From NCBI GenBank assembly GCA_003194525.1, contig NBIV01000140.1:124001-188000 (forward strand): a stretch of 64,000 nucleotides of DNA, read 5' to 3'. The notes beneath the pieces were generated by a model. It saw only the letters and a list, made by a program, of their open reading frames with translations. It did no database searches and was not told the DNA's origin. Shown piece by piece: positions 45,562 through 56,006 of this stretch; positions within the stretch are counted from its first letter, which is position 1, and each line of letters opens with the position of its first letter. The stretch is from Gracilariopsis chorda (lineage: Eukaryota; Rhodophyta; Florideophyceae; Gracilariales; Gracilariaceae). A program made the position numbers and the translations under genes.

Positions 45562-48471
45562 CTAATGGAGGTCACGAAGCGAAGCACACTTTTCCAGCAC
45601 TTCATCAGCTTCCTTTTCCAGGGAGGGGGACCAAGAGTTTCGACCTAATAGGCGTCGCATATCGGGAACCAAGGCCCGAAGAGCATCTGTTCGAACAGGG
45701 AGCTTCGATAGATACCAAAGGACTCCTTGATGTACAGCCTTGCGAGACAGGGTGCCTTACTTGAGTAAAGAAGCGAAGGTAGTCCAGGAGATAGGCGTAA
45801 CACGCGCGCGACCCATATTAGCGAGATCAAACTCTTCCATATACATCTTACGTTTCACGACCGTTTTGAAATCCGTCAACCCATCAATATCATCCGGGAG
45901 CTTCATCCGTTCCAGTTCCATTCGCACAGCTGGTATGTCCCTTGCCAGCTGCCAAGCGCGAGACGCACGCGCCCACAGTTCCGCTTTGTGTGGAGATTCA
46001 TTGCAAGTTTCATGAGAAACAAGACAACGAAGAGGGAAACGAGCAGCGAGAGCAGCGATATGCACGCGACGGCGAGTTTGCAGGGAGGGCAACTTCGTCA
46101 ATGCGCGCGAGCGATCCAGATGAGAGGGGGCGACAGACACCCCAAGGATCCAGGCGTGAGCTTCCATTTCCAGTTTTTGCGATAGACTGGAGACCTCTGC
46201 AGTGAGCGGCTGTACAGGGAGGCAATACTCGAACAGCGAGAGTATCTTTGTCCTGACGATATTAACCTTGCTCAGCACGGAGAGCGGGGAATCAGACGTG
46301 ATGCGGCGAATCTGGCGTAGCCCGACTCTAGCCGAGTCGATTCTCTCCAAAAACCTCTGGGGAGTAGGCCTGCGGTGTGAGAAAGAAAACCCCAGATAGC
46401 AAGCTTTTTCCACCACCTGTATAGGTTCCTGGCCCAGTAAGAAGGGTTCATGACCATTTCCGCATACGACGTAGGACTTGGAGGCATTCCATCGTATACC
46501 CATGATATTTGCCAAAGAGCTGCAAGCGTTGAGTTGCTTCATAAGAGTAGCATTGTCTTCAGCCAGTAAAGCGACATCATCCGCGAAGCAACTAGACACA
46601 CTCCTGGGGATCCGACACAGATATTCCAAGAATGTGTCCATAAAGATATTAAAGAGATTCGGGCTGAGTAGATCGCCTTGGGGAACTCCAATGACCATAG
46701 TTGCCAAGACATTCGAGACTTGCTGCTTTGTCTTGATCCGAATTGGCGTTAAGAGAGCCGGGAGCATACGAGAAGTGTCAACTGGGAGACGGGCGGTACA
46801 TAGATCCAGTAGTTTCCCGCGAGGCACCGAGTCATAGGCACTCTTCAAATCCAGAAACGCAGCGTTGGAGAAGCCTTCGCGCGCGCACTTAGCGGCGTAA
46901 GCAACTCCCAGCTCTGTGTTAGAGCCCTGGATGAAGCCCCATTGGTTGCGGTGGAAGAGGTACACTTCCGAGATGCAGTAGTGGAGAGCCTTCGTTATCA
47001 CCTTTCGCAACACCGATAGCAGTGTGATTGGGCGGTAAATGGCAGGAAGGGTTGGGTCACCTTTCTTGTAGATGGGAGCCACAAAGCCAGAACGAAGGAT
47101 GCGCGGGGTATAAGCGAGTCTGCCTACAGCCGTCCATAGTTCCAAGAGAGCGGTCGAAAAGAGTCCAGGCTCCAGTTTCAGAGCTTCCAAGGGGACAAAA
47201 TCCGGTCCAGGAGACTTCTTCTTCTTTCCGCAGGTAATAGCCATTTCCAAATGCTTCTTTAAATATGGCGGTACTTCGAAATTCCCGACCGATACGATCG
47301 GTTCTTCATCAGGCTGGTGGGCCTGCAGGTGAGCTGTGAAGTTGTCAGGAGCGAGCTTCACGGGTTCGAGGTTAGATCCCTCGGAGCGTACAAGCCTGTT
47401 AAGCTTTGGGATAAGATCCTCAGGGGGACCTTCTTCAAGTTCATCCCGTTGTTGGTCGGCTATCCGGCGACGGTTTCTCCGGAACTTTCGCTTGATTTTG
47501 CGATCAAGAGCCTTGACCTTGGCACGCAGGTTGACTGACTGCGGTACCATCTTGAGTAGTCGAGACCTTTCCTTCGCCATTAAGTCCAGTTCCCGGTTCC
47601 AGCCAGGCCTGTGACGAGCTGGTCTGGGAGAGATATTTCCTAACCAAGGCCGTAAGATGTCCTTAGCGAGCTCCAAAGTAGCAGATTCCAGAGCATCGGG
47701 TGATTCCACTGCTTGTAGCTGCGTGATGGCTGTCGAGAGATGCTTTTTGTAGGAACGCTTGGCTTCATCCTGGAGCTTGGGGTTGCTTAGGAGAGCCTGG
47801 GAGATACGATCCTTCAACGTATTTGGTGTCGTTAGTGGGAAAGAGACGAGCACTGGAGCATGATCCGATGGCCAAGAGCCTTCCAATACGCGTGGGACCG
47901 AGGCCGAGAGCCCTCGATACAAGAATATGTCCACCACGCTAGAGCCACGATGGGTGATGTAGGTGGGAGACTTCGGAGCGGCGATCATAAAACGGGACTG
48001 CATCATCCATTTCCAAAGCCGATTACCCTGAGGAGTCGTGATCTTGTCCCATCTGCTGTTACGGGCATTCAGGTCACCAACAATAATTGCAGATCCCCTA
48101 CTCAGCCGCGTAACATCGAAGAGGAAAGATTGCATCTCTTCGGCGGAACACTGAGGCTTGACATACACACACAAGAAATTGACGGAGAGAAACGTACCAG
48201 CCAAGATCTGGTATGCACGAGTAGAGACTTCTTCTCGCTTCTTGAAGGCGCCATATTCCTTATAGAAAACAGCGACGCCTCCACCAAGTCGGGAGCGGTT
48301 GGGCGAAGAGTAGGCGTCCGCCGAATCATAGAACAGCGCTTCATCCTCCACAATCCTCCCTGCTGACCAAGTCTCCGTAAGACAGACAAGGTCAGACATG
48401 TTGAGCAGTGTTTTGACACTGCCCAGTTTGGGTGTGGTGCACCCATTAATGTTGAAAGTGGTGATCAGCAT
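45562..48471 (-). pseudogene. LINE ORF2 with a late nonsense codon (unit 5)
   Basis: 904 codons are open from the ATG at 48471. TAA at 45757-45759 replaces the S of LLKSCTL, and the frame then continues to the usual TAG at 45562. Endonuclease and RT motifs are all before the stop. The box near residue 600 reads GVPQGDLLSP instead of GVPQGDPLSP. Confidence 0.88.
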
Positions 48472-49862
48472 TCAGCGGAGGCCTCTTGGCGCGCTGGCAA
48501 GAGTTCCTTAGGCGGGTGTTCCTGGTCTTCTTCAACGCAGTGCGGTGGTTCCTGCATCCGAGAAGTGTCATTGGCCTCACTGCGTGTTGAAGGTTCCGGC
48601 GAATCGAACTCGAGCGAGGGATGGGAGTCCTTTAGACCTTGAGCCTGCTTGGAGTACCACTCCTTCGCGGTGGGAGATCTTGAGCGGAGCGCACACCAAT
48701 TCCAGCGACGATAACATGATTTGGCGTGAGTTTCCACATTTGCTGGGCTTGATTTCGACCCAGTTGGATCAAAAGTCTCCAGGTGACGGCGGCGAAGAAT
48801 GGCCATGGTCGAGGTGAGCCTGTGAACCAGGGGGCGGTGGCATAGAACCTCCAAGATATTGTTTCCAATAAACGAAAGACCCACAACCGCCCATTTCGGA
48901 AGGGATAAAAGAAGCGCCTTCCTTAGAGCACCCAGAGGTCCCCTGGGTACATTGCCAAAATAAACCGCGACCAGGCTTGGTCGGGCATTTTGCTGGGGCC
49001 GAGAGAACCCAGCAGCGGCTAGAACTTTCCTGGTGTCGGCGATCTTCGTCTTCGTCTGCTCGGGAAGCTTTTCCAGGGCAGGCTTAGCGGCGATTTCCGC
49101 CCAAGAGGGCTTAGAGGAATTGACGGTTTTGATTTTTCGACCTTCATCGGCCGAGGCTGACGCCATTCACTTTGAAGCGACAGCAGGTGAAAGAGACTCC
49201 TTGGGAGCAGGAGCAGCCGGCAGAGGTCTCGATTGCTTCACTCGGGCGGGGGCAGGTTCTGCTTCCGTCTTCTGTGATGCGATTTGGGCTTTGAGGGCCC
49301 TGATTTCTTCCTGTAGATCGTTGATAGTTTCCATAAAATGTCCACATTGAGCCGTTAGTCCATTGTTTTCCAGTTCCAATTCTTCATAAGTCTTCTTCTT
49401 CTTAAGCTTCACGGCTGAGTCCAAAACATAGGACGTCGATGAGGCCACGGATTCCAAGGGTTTGGGAGAATCGGCGTCCAAGATAGACGGTAAAGCGGGG
49501 AAAATAGAGGCCTTTGGTCCCTGCGGGGTGTTAGGGATCCGCCTTTGAAATCCTTGTGGTTTCCGAGGTGCGGTCGGGGCATCGGAGGCCTGAGGCTCTC
49601 GAGGAGGAGCGACTGTGGGAGCAGGGGCCTCCGCCGGCACTGATGTTGCGGCCAGAAGTGCATCAAGTCTGCCTCCGGTAACCTTCCTTTGACAAATGCG
49701 GCACTTCACTATGAGACGGCCATGAGCAGACCCGTGAAGGGCAAGAAGGTTGGGCTTCTTCCTCGTAAACTCTTCGGTAAACCTCCGTGTGCGGCTTTCG
49801 GGTGTTAGGGTCCCGGAATCCTCAGAATCGTTGAAAACGGTGTGTCCACCCTTCGTAGCCAT
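48465..49862 (-). pseudogene. LINE ORF1 with ATG start, one internal stop (unit 5)
   Basis: Starts MATKGGHTVF at 49862. The N-terminal part differs clearly from the other units: it has K-C-R-I-C-Q-R-K with two cysteines and lacks the 10-residue TFLSFAYCKK insertion. A TGA follows A-S-K near 49167; the frame then resumes to the normal end at 48465, still overlapping ORF2 by 7 nt. Confidence 0.85.
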
Positions 49863-50333
49863 ATTTGGCAAAACGAGGGGCAGCCACGAAGTTCACAAAG
49901 TAGATCCTTAGCCTGTGGTTGGCTGGGAGCGGTACACGTGGCTGTCAGGTCGCTGGACCCCGCGGCGGCGGCGAGGAAGACGACGGAGCGGTGGGTTGCG
50001 CGGGGAAGACGACAACGGAACTCGCAAAGAACGAAACGTAGAAGCGATCCAGCCCGAGATAACGCCTATCAAGCGCGGTAGAACGGTAAAGCGGAGCAAG
50101 GCGCACAAGACGATGTGCCTTGGGATAGACGTGCACGTACGCGCGGGGTAGAAAGACGCCTCCAGAAGCAGCAGGAGGCGTAGAGTGCGCACGCGAGAAA
50201 ACGGAAGTTGACGTAGCTCGGGAACGAGACGCGCAATGCGCGCGGAGGCAACGCGAGCGGACGCGCAGCAAGTCCTTTGTTCGATGCAGACGACACCGCC
50301 TAGGACAGATTTAGGAGGGGAGTTTGGCTCTAC

Positions 50334-51799
50334 CCGAACACTTACCCCTCTTCTACAACTTTAGTGTAGATCGATTTTGGAGGCGTAAGGGTCGCAGGAA
50401 GATATTCAAAGTGGGCGTGGCCTAGTCGTGTCGTTCACTTTTGGCTTAGTACCTAGTCACGCTAGAAGCGTTTTCGGTGTGGTCTGGTATTCGCTTGCGC
50501 CTAAAGGTCGCTAAACGAGAGAGCACGGAGCTTGACGGGAAGGCCTGCTATATAATGCTGAAACGCCGCCCGGGCGGCGGTTTTAGGGGGGAATGTGTCG
50601 TGTGCTTGTGGTGCACAAGAATTGGTTGGATATGTTTTTGAATTGCACATTTTTTAATGGGCGCTGCCCAGCTTCCAGCATGGAAGCTGAGCATAGCGCC
50701 TGCATAAATGCACACCTCTTGCACTTGTGGCTTCACCGCTTTGGGGAGACGTAGGAAGGAACTTGCACACCCGAAATGCTCGGTGGCTCGTTCGTCCCCA
50801 TTGCATCCATCTTTCGCTGAAAAACGCGCACCTCCGACATCTTCTTTTCTTGCGCAACACAAATGTTGAAAAAAAAACGCATTCCTTGGTTTCCACAATT
50901 GCCCCCAAAACCAATTGCTTTCGCCCTCTCGCACAATATGCGTTAACATGCCCGCATTGCGTTGTTTTAGCAAATGTAGCAAAACCAAAGCGCTTTCGCA
51001 GTTTTGTACAATGTGCAAAAAAAAACTGCGCTTTGCTTGCTCTCACCTAAATGGCCCAAAACGAAGTGCTTTCGCATATTGCTACAATTTGTGAAAACAT
51101 ACACGGATTGCTAGGTTGTGGTAAATGTGCCCAAAACCAAGCGCTTTGCATCATTTGCACAATATGCGTAAACATACGCAAAATATTTGCATTGTGCAAA
51201 TGTGTCCTAAACCAAGCGCCTTTGTACATTTGTACAATGTGCCAAATATTCACAGGTTGCTTGGTTTCTGCCAAGCTGCCCAAAACCAAGCGCTTTCCCA
51301 AATTCTGCGAATGAAACAAAAAACATTCCCTGCGCTTGGTCTACGAAACGATGGCTAAAACCAAGCGCATGGAGCATGCGACCAAAACTTGCAAAGCCAG
51401 CTCAGAAAGCATCATTCCAAATCCTACAACACGCACATATGCGCGCGCGGGTATTCTCAGGACCTCCCTACAAGGTTCTGACTAATCATGGCTAAAACCA
51501 AGCGCTGGGGCGCCCTGTATTGGTGGGCTAAATCTTCAAAAATGGGCTCAATAACGCTACTTACACGACATGCACGCGGCACGTGCCATATGTGCCTCAA
51601 ATCAAGGGCAAACGGCGATGTCAAAACCTAAATTTTTGAAGTACGCGCTTGGTTTTCATCGAACCCAAGCATTCTATAAATACTAGCCAGGTTTTTTGAG
51701 CTCAAGCGTTTGTTTCATGACCGGCGCACAACGCTTCGCCATCCACTGAAGGCATCAAAAACGTAGATACACCGATTTCACCACTCATTCAACGTTTTG
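50334..51799. repeat. Array unit 6, partial (right edge of array)
   Basis: Contains only the hairpin lead, the minisatellite and the TATAAATA region, and stops at CAACGTTTTG, just before the PLE. It shares AAAAACGTAGATA with unit 5 (units 1-4 have AAAAAGG…) and has many private changes. The break at 51799 is abrupt: the next base belongs to unrelated G/T-rich DNA. Confidence 0.9.
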
Positions 51800-52113
51800 G
51801 GGTTTTCACGTCTATAGCTATAGAGACCAATGTTTTTTTTGGATTAACGAATGGAGGATGGTTTCGTGGATATTAGGATTTCAGGTTTTCAGGTTTTGTA
51901 GGTTTATAGGATTCTATAGATATAGGAGGATTTCAGGATTTACGAGGTTTTCAGGTTTTCTGTGGTTTTGCGCGGTTTTCAAAGGGTTTTCAGTGGGGTT
52001 ATAGGATTGCGAAGGTTTTGCGTTGGGGTTTTATTGATAGAGTGGTTTGACGGTGGTTTTACGGTGGGGTTTCAGTTTACAGGTGGTTTCACGTGGGTTA
52101 CAGTGGGGTTTCC
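51800..52113 (+). repeat. G/T-skewed degenerate short repeats
   Basis: The + strand is almost free of C and is built from variants of GGTTTTCAGG, AGGATTTCAGG and GTGGGGTTTC at roughly 9-12 nt spacing. Strong G/T skew on one strand with short irregular repeats is what degenerate interstitial telomere-like DNA looks like. No perfect tandem telomere repeat is present. No gene is seen here. Confidence 0.55.
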
Positions 52114-52176
52114 ACCCACGGCAACCGGCCGCTGCCACCTGGCACGAGCCACCCACCCAGGCTTGTCCCGTGGCGT

Positions 52177-52273
52177 GTGACACGTATTACACACAAGTGA
52201 CATGCATCACACGCACATGACACGCAGCACACGCTGTGACACGCAGCACACGCTGTGACACGCAGCACACGTA
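52177..52273. repeat. 19-20-bp minisatellite, about five copies
   Basis: The unit GTGACACGCAGCACACGCT is repeated, with the last three copies (52217-52273) nearly identical and two more diverged copies before them. It lies directly upstream of the tRNA-like sequence. Confidence 0.8.
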
Positions 52274-52363
52274 CGCAATTGCAGCTGGCGCTTTGCAACG
52301 CATTACACCGCCACTAATTGCTTGAAGAAGAGCAAAGCTGAGGTGTTTTGCCAAGTGAAAATC

Positions 52364-52440
52364 GCTGCGGTAGCGCAGTGGGTACTGGGCATCCCCACTG
52401 TGCTACCACACCGGTGATCATGGGTTCGATTCTCCACACA
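52364..52440 (+). repeat. tRNA-derived SINE-like head (A and B boxes)
   Basis: TAGCGCAGTGGG (52371-52382) fits the pol III A box and GGGTTCGATTC (52422-52432) fits the B box, with the spacing found in tRNAs. The 5' GCTGCGG has no complementary partner at the 3' end, and the anticodon arm does not fold well. It is therefore not a working tRNA gene, but a tRNA-derived sequence such as a SINE head or tRNA pseudogene. The 3' limit of any SINE body is unclear. Confidence 0.5.
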
Positions 52441-52671
52441 CGCACATTCTGCAGCATGCACTGGCCATGCACGCTGCGCAATGTGTGCGTGTGTGGGGGG
52501 GGAATGTTTTTCTCCCGTTGCCTTTTTCTACTCTAGGTTGGTTTTAGGAAGAAACTAGTTTAATTAAATACATTAGTACGTTCTACAGGTCTCTACGGAC
52601 CGGGAACGATAGTCTATTATGTTTTAGGTGTGGATTGTGTAGGGTACAGGCTACACTGAGGTTTCTCGGAA

Positions 52672-52690
52672 TGGGGGAAGCGTTCCCCCA
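52672..52690. promoter_or_regulatory. Palindrome TGGGGGAA-GCG-TTCCCCCA
   Basis: Perfect 8-bp inverted repeat with a 3-nt spacer, about 680 bp upstream of the recombinase start. Related palindromes lie upstream of the other two 5' ends in this block. It may be a binding site for a dimeric protein. Confidence 0.5.
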
Positions 52691-52879
52691 CTTCAAGCTA
52701 TCACTAAACTGCGCTGGTGACAAACGTGTCACTTGCATGAGAGAAGAAGGTATGTAAAAAAAATGATACTGCAAGTACATGCGTACATCGAGATTTTGAC
52801 CGTAGAGTAATGTACATCGTGCTGTCATGTGATGGAAGGGGTTTACAGGTAACGCCAGCGTAGAAACATATTACCTAAA

Positions 52880-52918
52880 GTACAGTGCGCTGCCTTTTTT
52901 ATTGACAGCGCACTGTAC
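52880..52918. other. 13-bp perfect inverted repeat with T-rich loop
   Basis: GTACAGTGCGCTG and CAGCGCACTGTAC flank a 13-nt loop containing six T. As RNA or single-stranded DNA it would form a stable hairpin. It lies about 450 bp before the recombinase ORF. Its role is unknown. Confidence 0.6.
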
Positions 52919-53366
52919 ATTACATAACACCGCGCTCTCTGAAATTACACAGTCCATGTGGCACGTGCACCATCGTGTGGCCTAGACCACATAGTACGCC
53001 TTTTGCCTTACCTTTAGAGCTGACGGTGAGGGGTGGAAGGCCGAAAGGGGTGCCCAGGGGTTTTAGAGCGTGTGTTTGAGTGACCTGTGTGGCTGTGTAG
53101 AGAAGACAGTTGCGCGCGTGATGTCGATAGAGCGTGACGTACGCGTGTGCAAAGGAGTCACGACGCATCGCTGGTGTACCCACCTCCTTGGTGATCCCAG
53201 ACGTGAGGGGAGGGATTTTAGTTTTGAAGCATTACCAAACCGGGTCTTGAAGTGAACAGAGCTGCAGTCATTCCGTTTCATCACCGCTATCCGAATAGAC
53301 GCATACGAAAACAACACACCGTCGCCAGTTTGTTCCGTATTCATCGCCGTCAGCTTGATACACAAC

Positions 53367-55115
53367 ATGAAGAGCGTTCTCTTCCATCACCTCGAATCCA
53401 ACGATTCCTCACGCCGTGGGCTCGCAAAACCAATCCGATCCGTGTACCGGAAGAAAGCTACATCCTCCGACACTGCCACTTTGTCGCACGAACGACCACG
53501 GACTGCAAAAGGCAGTAAGAACAGCTCCTCTGCACCTCGCACCAACCAGCCACCGCAGGGTCCGACAGCTGCGCAGGGCGTGACAAAAAAGCGAGGCTTT
53601 GTGGCGCCTTTAAACTCTCCCGTACGCCACCGTCAAACACTGCAGGGTGTTGCATCCAAAGCTCAGAGTACCTCCACACACGCAAAGAAAGGCAATGCGG
53701 TTCCAAAGGGCAACTCCCATACGCAATCCGAAAGCCCAACCCGCATCCTGATCCCAAGTATGAAAGCCCGAAAGGCAAATGCTGCAAGTGCGAGGGCAGG
53801 TGCTCCAAGGAATGTACGACGCTCCACTCATGCCGCAGAAGTGGTCACTGGGAACCCCGTAGTACCCGTTGGCGTCGTCGTTGAGAACGTCGAGGAGTTC
53901 TCGACGGAAGAAGTTGGAAAGCAGGTATCGGATGACGAACAGGAGGTGGAAGCTGTTGAGGAAGCTGGCATCGACGTTGTTCAGGTAGTTACAGAGACCC
54001 CAGAGGAAGGAAGTGGTTTAGACAACACGGACGCGGTGTTGGATGTCGACGGAGTTGATACTGAGCGGGTTTTGGACGAAGAAGAACACGAGGAGGAGGT
54101 CAGTCAAGATGTTACAGCCAGAGGGGATGAGGGTGTTGAAGCAACACAGGTCGATCTTCGAGAGTTGTTGCAAAGACAGGAGCGTACTTTGAAGAATAGG
54201 AACAACGAATTGTTCCATGAAAGGGCTGACATATTTCAAAGCCCACGTAACCGGGGTAACGCTGCGGCACTGCTCAGCATACATTCACTTCAAGCCACGA
54301 TGGGTGACCATAGCAACAAGCCTGATACTCCAGAGAGGTTGTGGAAATGTTTGGTGGATCTTGCAGTAGCGCGCGACCCTGGCTTCTTTTCCAGCGACGA
54401 CGCTCGTATGAAAAACTCGAATCGGTATGTGGGAAAGGGTTCTGCCGCGTATTCCGGACTCAAAGTCAACCGGTACAACTGCCTTGACCTGAACGAAATC
54501 TATACGCTTCGATATCGCACAAAGGAGCTGATGAATATGGCATCCGGATCCAGTTTCAAGCTGTTGCAGTCGATTGTGGGCCAGTTCCTGCGGTGGTGTA
54601 TTAGTTCCAAGCGATTGGGCCGCTACGATGGGTGGAAGGAAAGGGCACTTTTCAGACAACTGGCCAAAAAAGACCTCGTCCAAGTGTTTGTGATCCATTT
54701 CATTACCACCTCTTCGTCCTCAACTGTGGCATCGAAGTGCAACGCTCTTCACATTGTCACAAAATATGCGACGCTTAAGTTCAATGACGATGCAACCCGT
54801 CTTCGGATCGCGAGAGTGGCTTTGTATCTAACAACCACCTTCAATGCGGCAAAGTGCAAGTACAGGGAAGACGCCAGACAGAAGCAGGATGCCGATTGCC
54901 GCGTCAAAGAGCACCGCATCGTAACCGAAAGCCACACCAAGAAGGGTATTCGTTTGGCAAGGGCCGTTCTGGAAGACATCATAGACTCTTACTTTGGAAG
55001 GGCGGAGAAGAAGGGGCCCGAGTCCGCGGAGAGGATGTTGGCAAAGACGAGTGGACTTATCAAAAAGTGGTGCCTTAACGTCCTGGGCTTACTTACTCTC
55101 AGCGGTGGTGGCTAG
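53367..55115 (+). CDS. Tyrosine-recombinase-like protein, N-terminal and core-binding part
   Basis: 582 codons from ATG 53367 (the frame extends slightly upstream only with a non-ATG codon). The N-terminus is basic and Ser/Thr-rich. Residues about 175-255 are acidic and probably disordered. From about 370 to 480 comes a helical region (ELMNMASGSS…VGQFLRWC…DLVQVFVIHFI…) that resembles the SAM-like core-binding domain of tyrosine recombinases. The frame ends at TAG 55113-55115, right after L-T-L-S-G-G-G, and continues without another stop in the same frame as the next feature. The two parts make sense only together. The interruption may be read-through, a short intron, or inactivation. DNA-strand exchange is the family role; the substrate is unknown. 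Confidence 0.65.
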   Translation: MKSVLFHHLESNDSSRRGLAKPIRSVYRKKATSSDTATLSHERPRTAKGSKNSSSAPRTNQPPQGPTAAQGVTKKRGFVAPLNSPVRHRQTLQGVASKAQSTSTHAKKGNAVPKGNSHTQSESPTRILIPSMKARKANAASARAGAPRNVRRSTHAAEVVTGNPVVPVGVVVENVEEFSTEEVGKQVSDDEQEVEAVEEAGIDVVQVVTETPEEGSGLDNTDAVLDVDGVDTERVLDEEEHEEEVSQDVTARGDEGVEATQVDLRELLQRQERTLKNRNNELFHERADIFQSPRNRGNAAALLSIHSLQATMGDHSNKPDTPERLWKCLVDLAVARDPGFFSSDDARMKNSNRYVGKGSAAYSGLKVNRYNCLDLNEIYTLRYRTKELMNMASGSSFKLLQSIVGQFLRWCISSKRLGRYDGWKERALFRQLAKKDLVQVFVIHFITTSSSSTVASKCNALHIVTKYATLKFNDDATRLRIARVALYLTTTFNAAKCKYREDARQKQDADCRVKEHRIVTESHTKKGIRLARAVLEDIIDSYFGRAEKKGPESAERMLAKTSGLIKKWCLNVLGLLTLSGGG

Positions 55116-56006
55116 AGACCTCAGGCGTACGCACGGTTGCAGTGTCCGCCCCGAAAGGTTTTAGAGGCAGTGTACGGAGACGATGAGCTCACCCAGGAAG
55201 TTGTCAATGTGAAGACGTTCAGAGAGAAGACCGCTCGTGCTCTCGACATATCGGATGTTGCATTCCCAGTCATCTTGCTTCCATACATTACGTTTCACGT
55301 GGACGTGATAAGGCCGATACTAATCAACCGCCGGCACGTTAAGCCATCTGCTGTTTTCCGAATGAATGAGGCGCTTCCTCTCCATACTCGAACAGGAGAG
55401 TACATGACTCCCAGCAATGTGAGCCACTCCATCCGTGCTTTCATGCGAAGTGTAGACCCAAAGCTCACCAACGTCACGGCAATGAAACTGCGCGCAAGTT
55501 ACGCCACATCCATGCTTCACAGCTACCAGCAAGGAATGTTTAAGGACAGCAAGTTGTCGGAGGACGAGTTCTTGGGGTTAGTAGCGAAGCAGATGAACAC
55601 GTTAGTTGAGCAGTTGCGAGGTACGTACATGGCTGCATACTCCAAGGACTTCACGCAGACGATGAAGCTCTTCACGAAGCACTTCAGCATTGTTATGAAC
55701 GAAAAGAATGACGAGAACGAAAGTTGTGTTGAGACAGAGGAAGGTGAAAACGAGGATGATAAAGAAGTGGTGGTTGGGGACTCGCGTTGGAAGAGACGAC
55801 GCGCTGAGCAACGTCCTAGAATACCAAATCGTCTATTCCACTATGACAGCGAAAGCGATGCAGAAGTACCCTCCCCCAAGCGAAAGGTGAGGAGAAAGAC
55901 CAACGAGACATTAGTGTTCGGTAGTGGAGGTTCCTCGAACAGTGGTTTCGATGGTGAAGACGACGCTGAAAACGTATTCCCTGACGAAGAAGAGGACGAT
56001 GAGTAG
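55116..56006 (+). CDS. Tyrosine-recombinase-like protein, catalytic part
   Basis: In frame with the preceding ORF and without its own ATG. It starts R-P-Q-A-Y, where the arginine fits the first catalytic Arg of tyrosine recombinases. It continues with a beta-hairpin-like stretch (VFRMNEALPLHTRTGEYMT), then K-L-R-A-S-Y-A-T-S-M-L near residue 126, which fits the second catalytic box with M at the usual His. A candidate nucleophile Tyr lies in R-G-T-Y-M-A-A-Y near 170-176. The tail has two basic clusters (WKRRR; PKRKVRRK) that look like nuclear localisation signals, then an acidic end. Cryptons and other eukaryotic recombinase transposons have this general architecture. The final stop is TAG. 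Confidence 0.65.
   Translation, partial: RPQAYARLQCPPRKVLEAVYGDDELTQEVVNVKTFREKTARALDISDVAFPVILLPYITFHVDVIRPILINRRHVKPSAVFRMNEALPLHTRTGEYMTPSNVSHSIRAFMRSVDPKLTNVTAMKLRASYATSMLHSYQQGMFKDSKLSEDEFLGLVAKQMNTLVEQLRGTYMAAYSKDFTQTMKLFTKHFSIVMNEKNDENESCVETEEGENEDDKEVVVGDSRWKRRRAEQRPRIPNRLFHYDSESDAEVPSPKRKVRRKTNETLVFGSGGSSNSGFDGEDDAENVFPDEEEDDE

Larger units (their letters stand above)
40546..50333. repeat. Array unit 5 (most divergent full unit)
   Basis: Full unit, 9788 bp, about 35 bp shorter than the others. Most of the shortfall is the absence of a 30-bp stretch in ORF1. The poly-G is 7 nt (45081-45087). It carries more private changes than units 1-4 and several apparently ancestral states. The minisatellite lies near 41118-41642. 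Confidence 0.92.
45081..50333 (-). mobile_element. LINE, unit 5
   Basis: Near complete. It holds the only ORF1 with an ATG start and an intact CxxC, and it has the RT box FLDLKSAYDSVPR with S where units 1-4 have P. S is the common residue at that place in LINE RTs, so unit 5 keeps older states there. Both ORFs nevertheless carry a stop. Confidence 0.87.
1256..51799. repeat. Tandem array of a 9.8-kb composite unit (5 full copies plus one partial)
   Basis: The same sequence recurs head to tail. The landmark CCGAACACTTA occurs at 1256, 11079, 20903, 30724, 40546 and 50334, giving periods of 9823, 9824, 9821, 9822 and 9788 bp. Copies are nearly identical; for example ORF2 of units 1 and 2 differs at only four of 969 residues. 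The sixth copy stops at 51799, which matches unit-1 position about 2720. Each unit combines a non-coding lead, a minisatellite, a Penelope-like element and an oppositely oriented LINE. The amplified block therefore formed after the LINE was already in place. Confidence 0.95.
52441..53366. other. Intergenic region upstream of the recombinase gene
   Basis: No gene recognised. It holds a short GT run (52485-52501), two inverted repeats listed separately (52672-52690 and 52880-52918), and the presumed promoter of the gene at 53367. No clear TATA box was identified. Confidence 0.5.

Noticed and set aside
1256-51799. rDNA array
   Set aside because: The period of about 10 kb suggested rDNA, but no rRNA-like conserved sequence is present on either strand and the unit is made of retroelement parts.
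52177-52273. CRISPR-like repeat array
   Set aside because: The repeats are contiguous, without spacers, in a eukaryotic context.
52364-52440. Functional tRNA gene
   Set aside because: The 5' acceptor strand has no pairing partner and the T and anticodon stems are poor, so it is treated as SINE-like.
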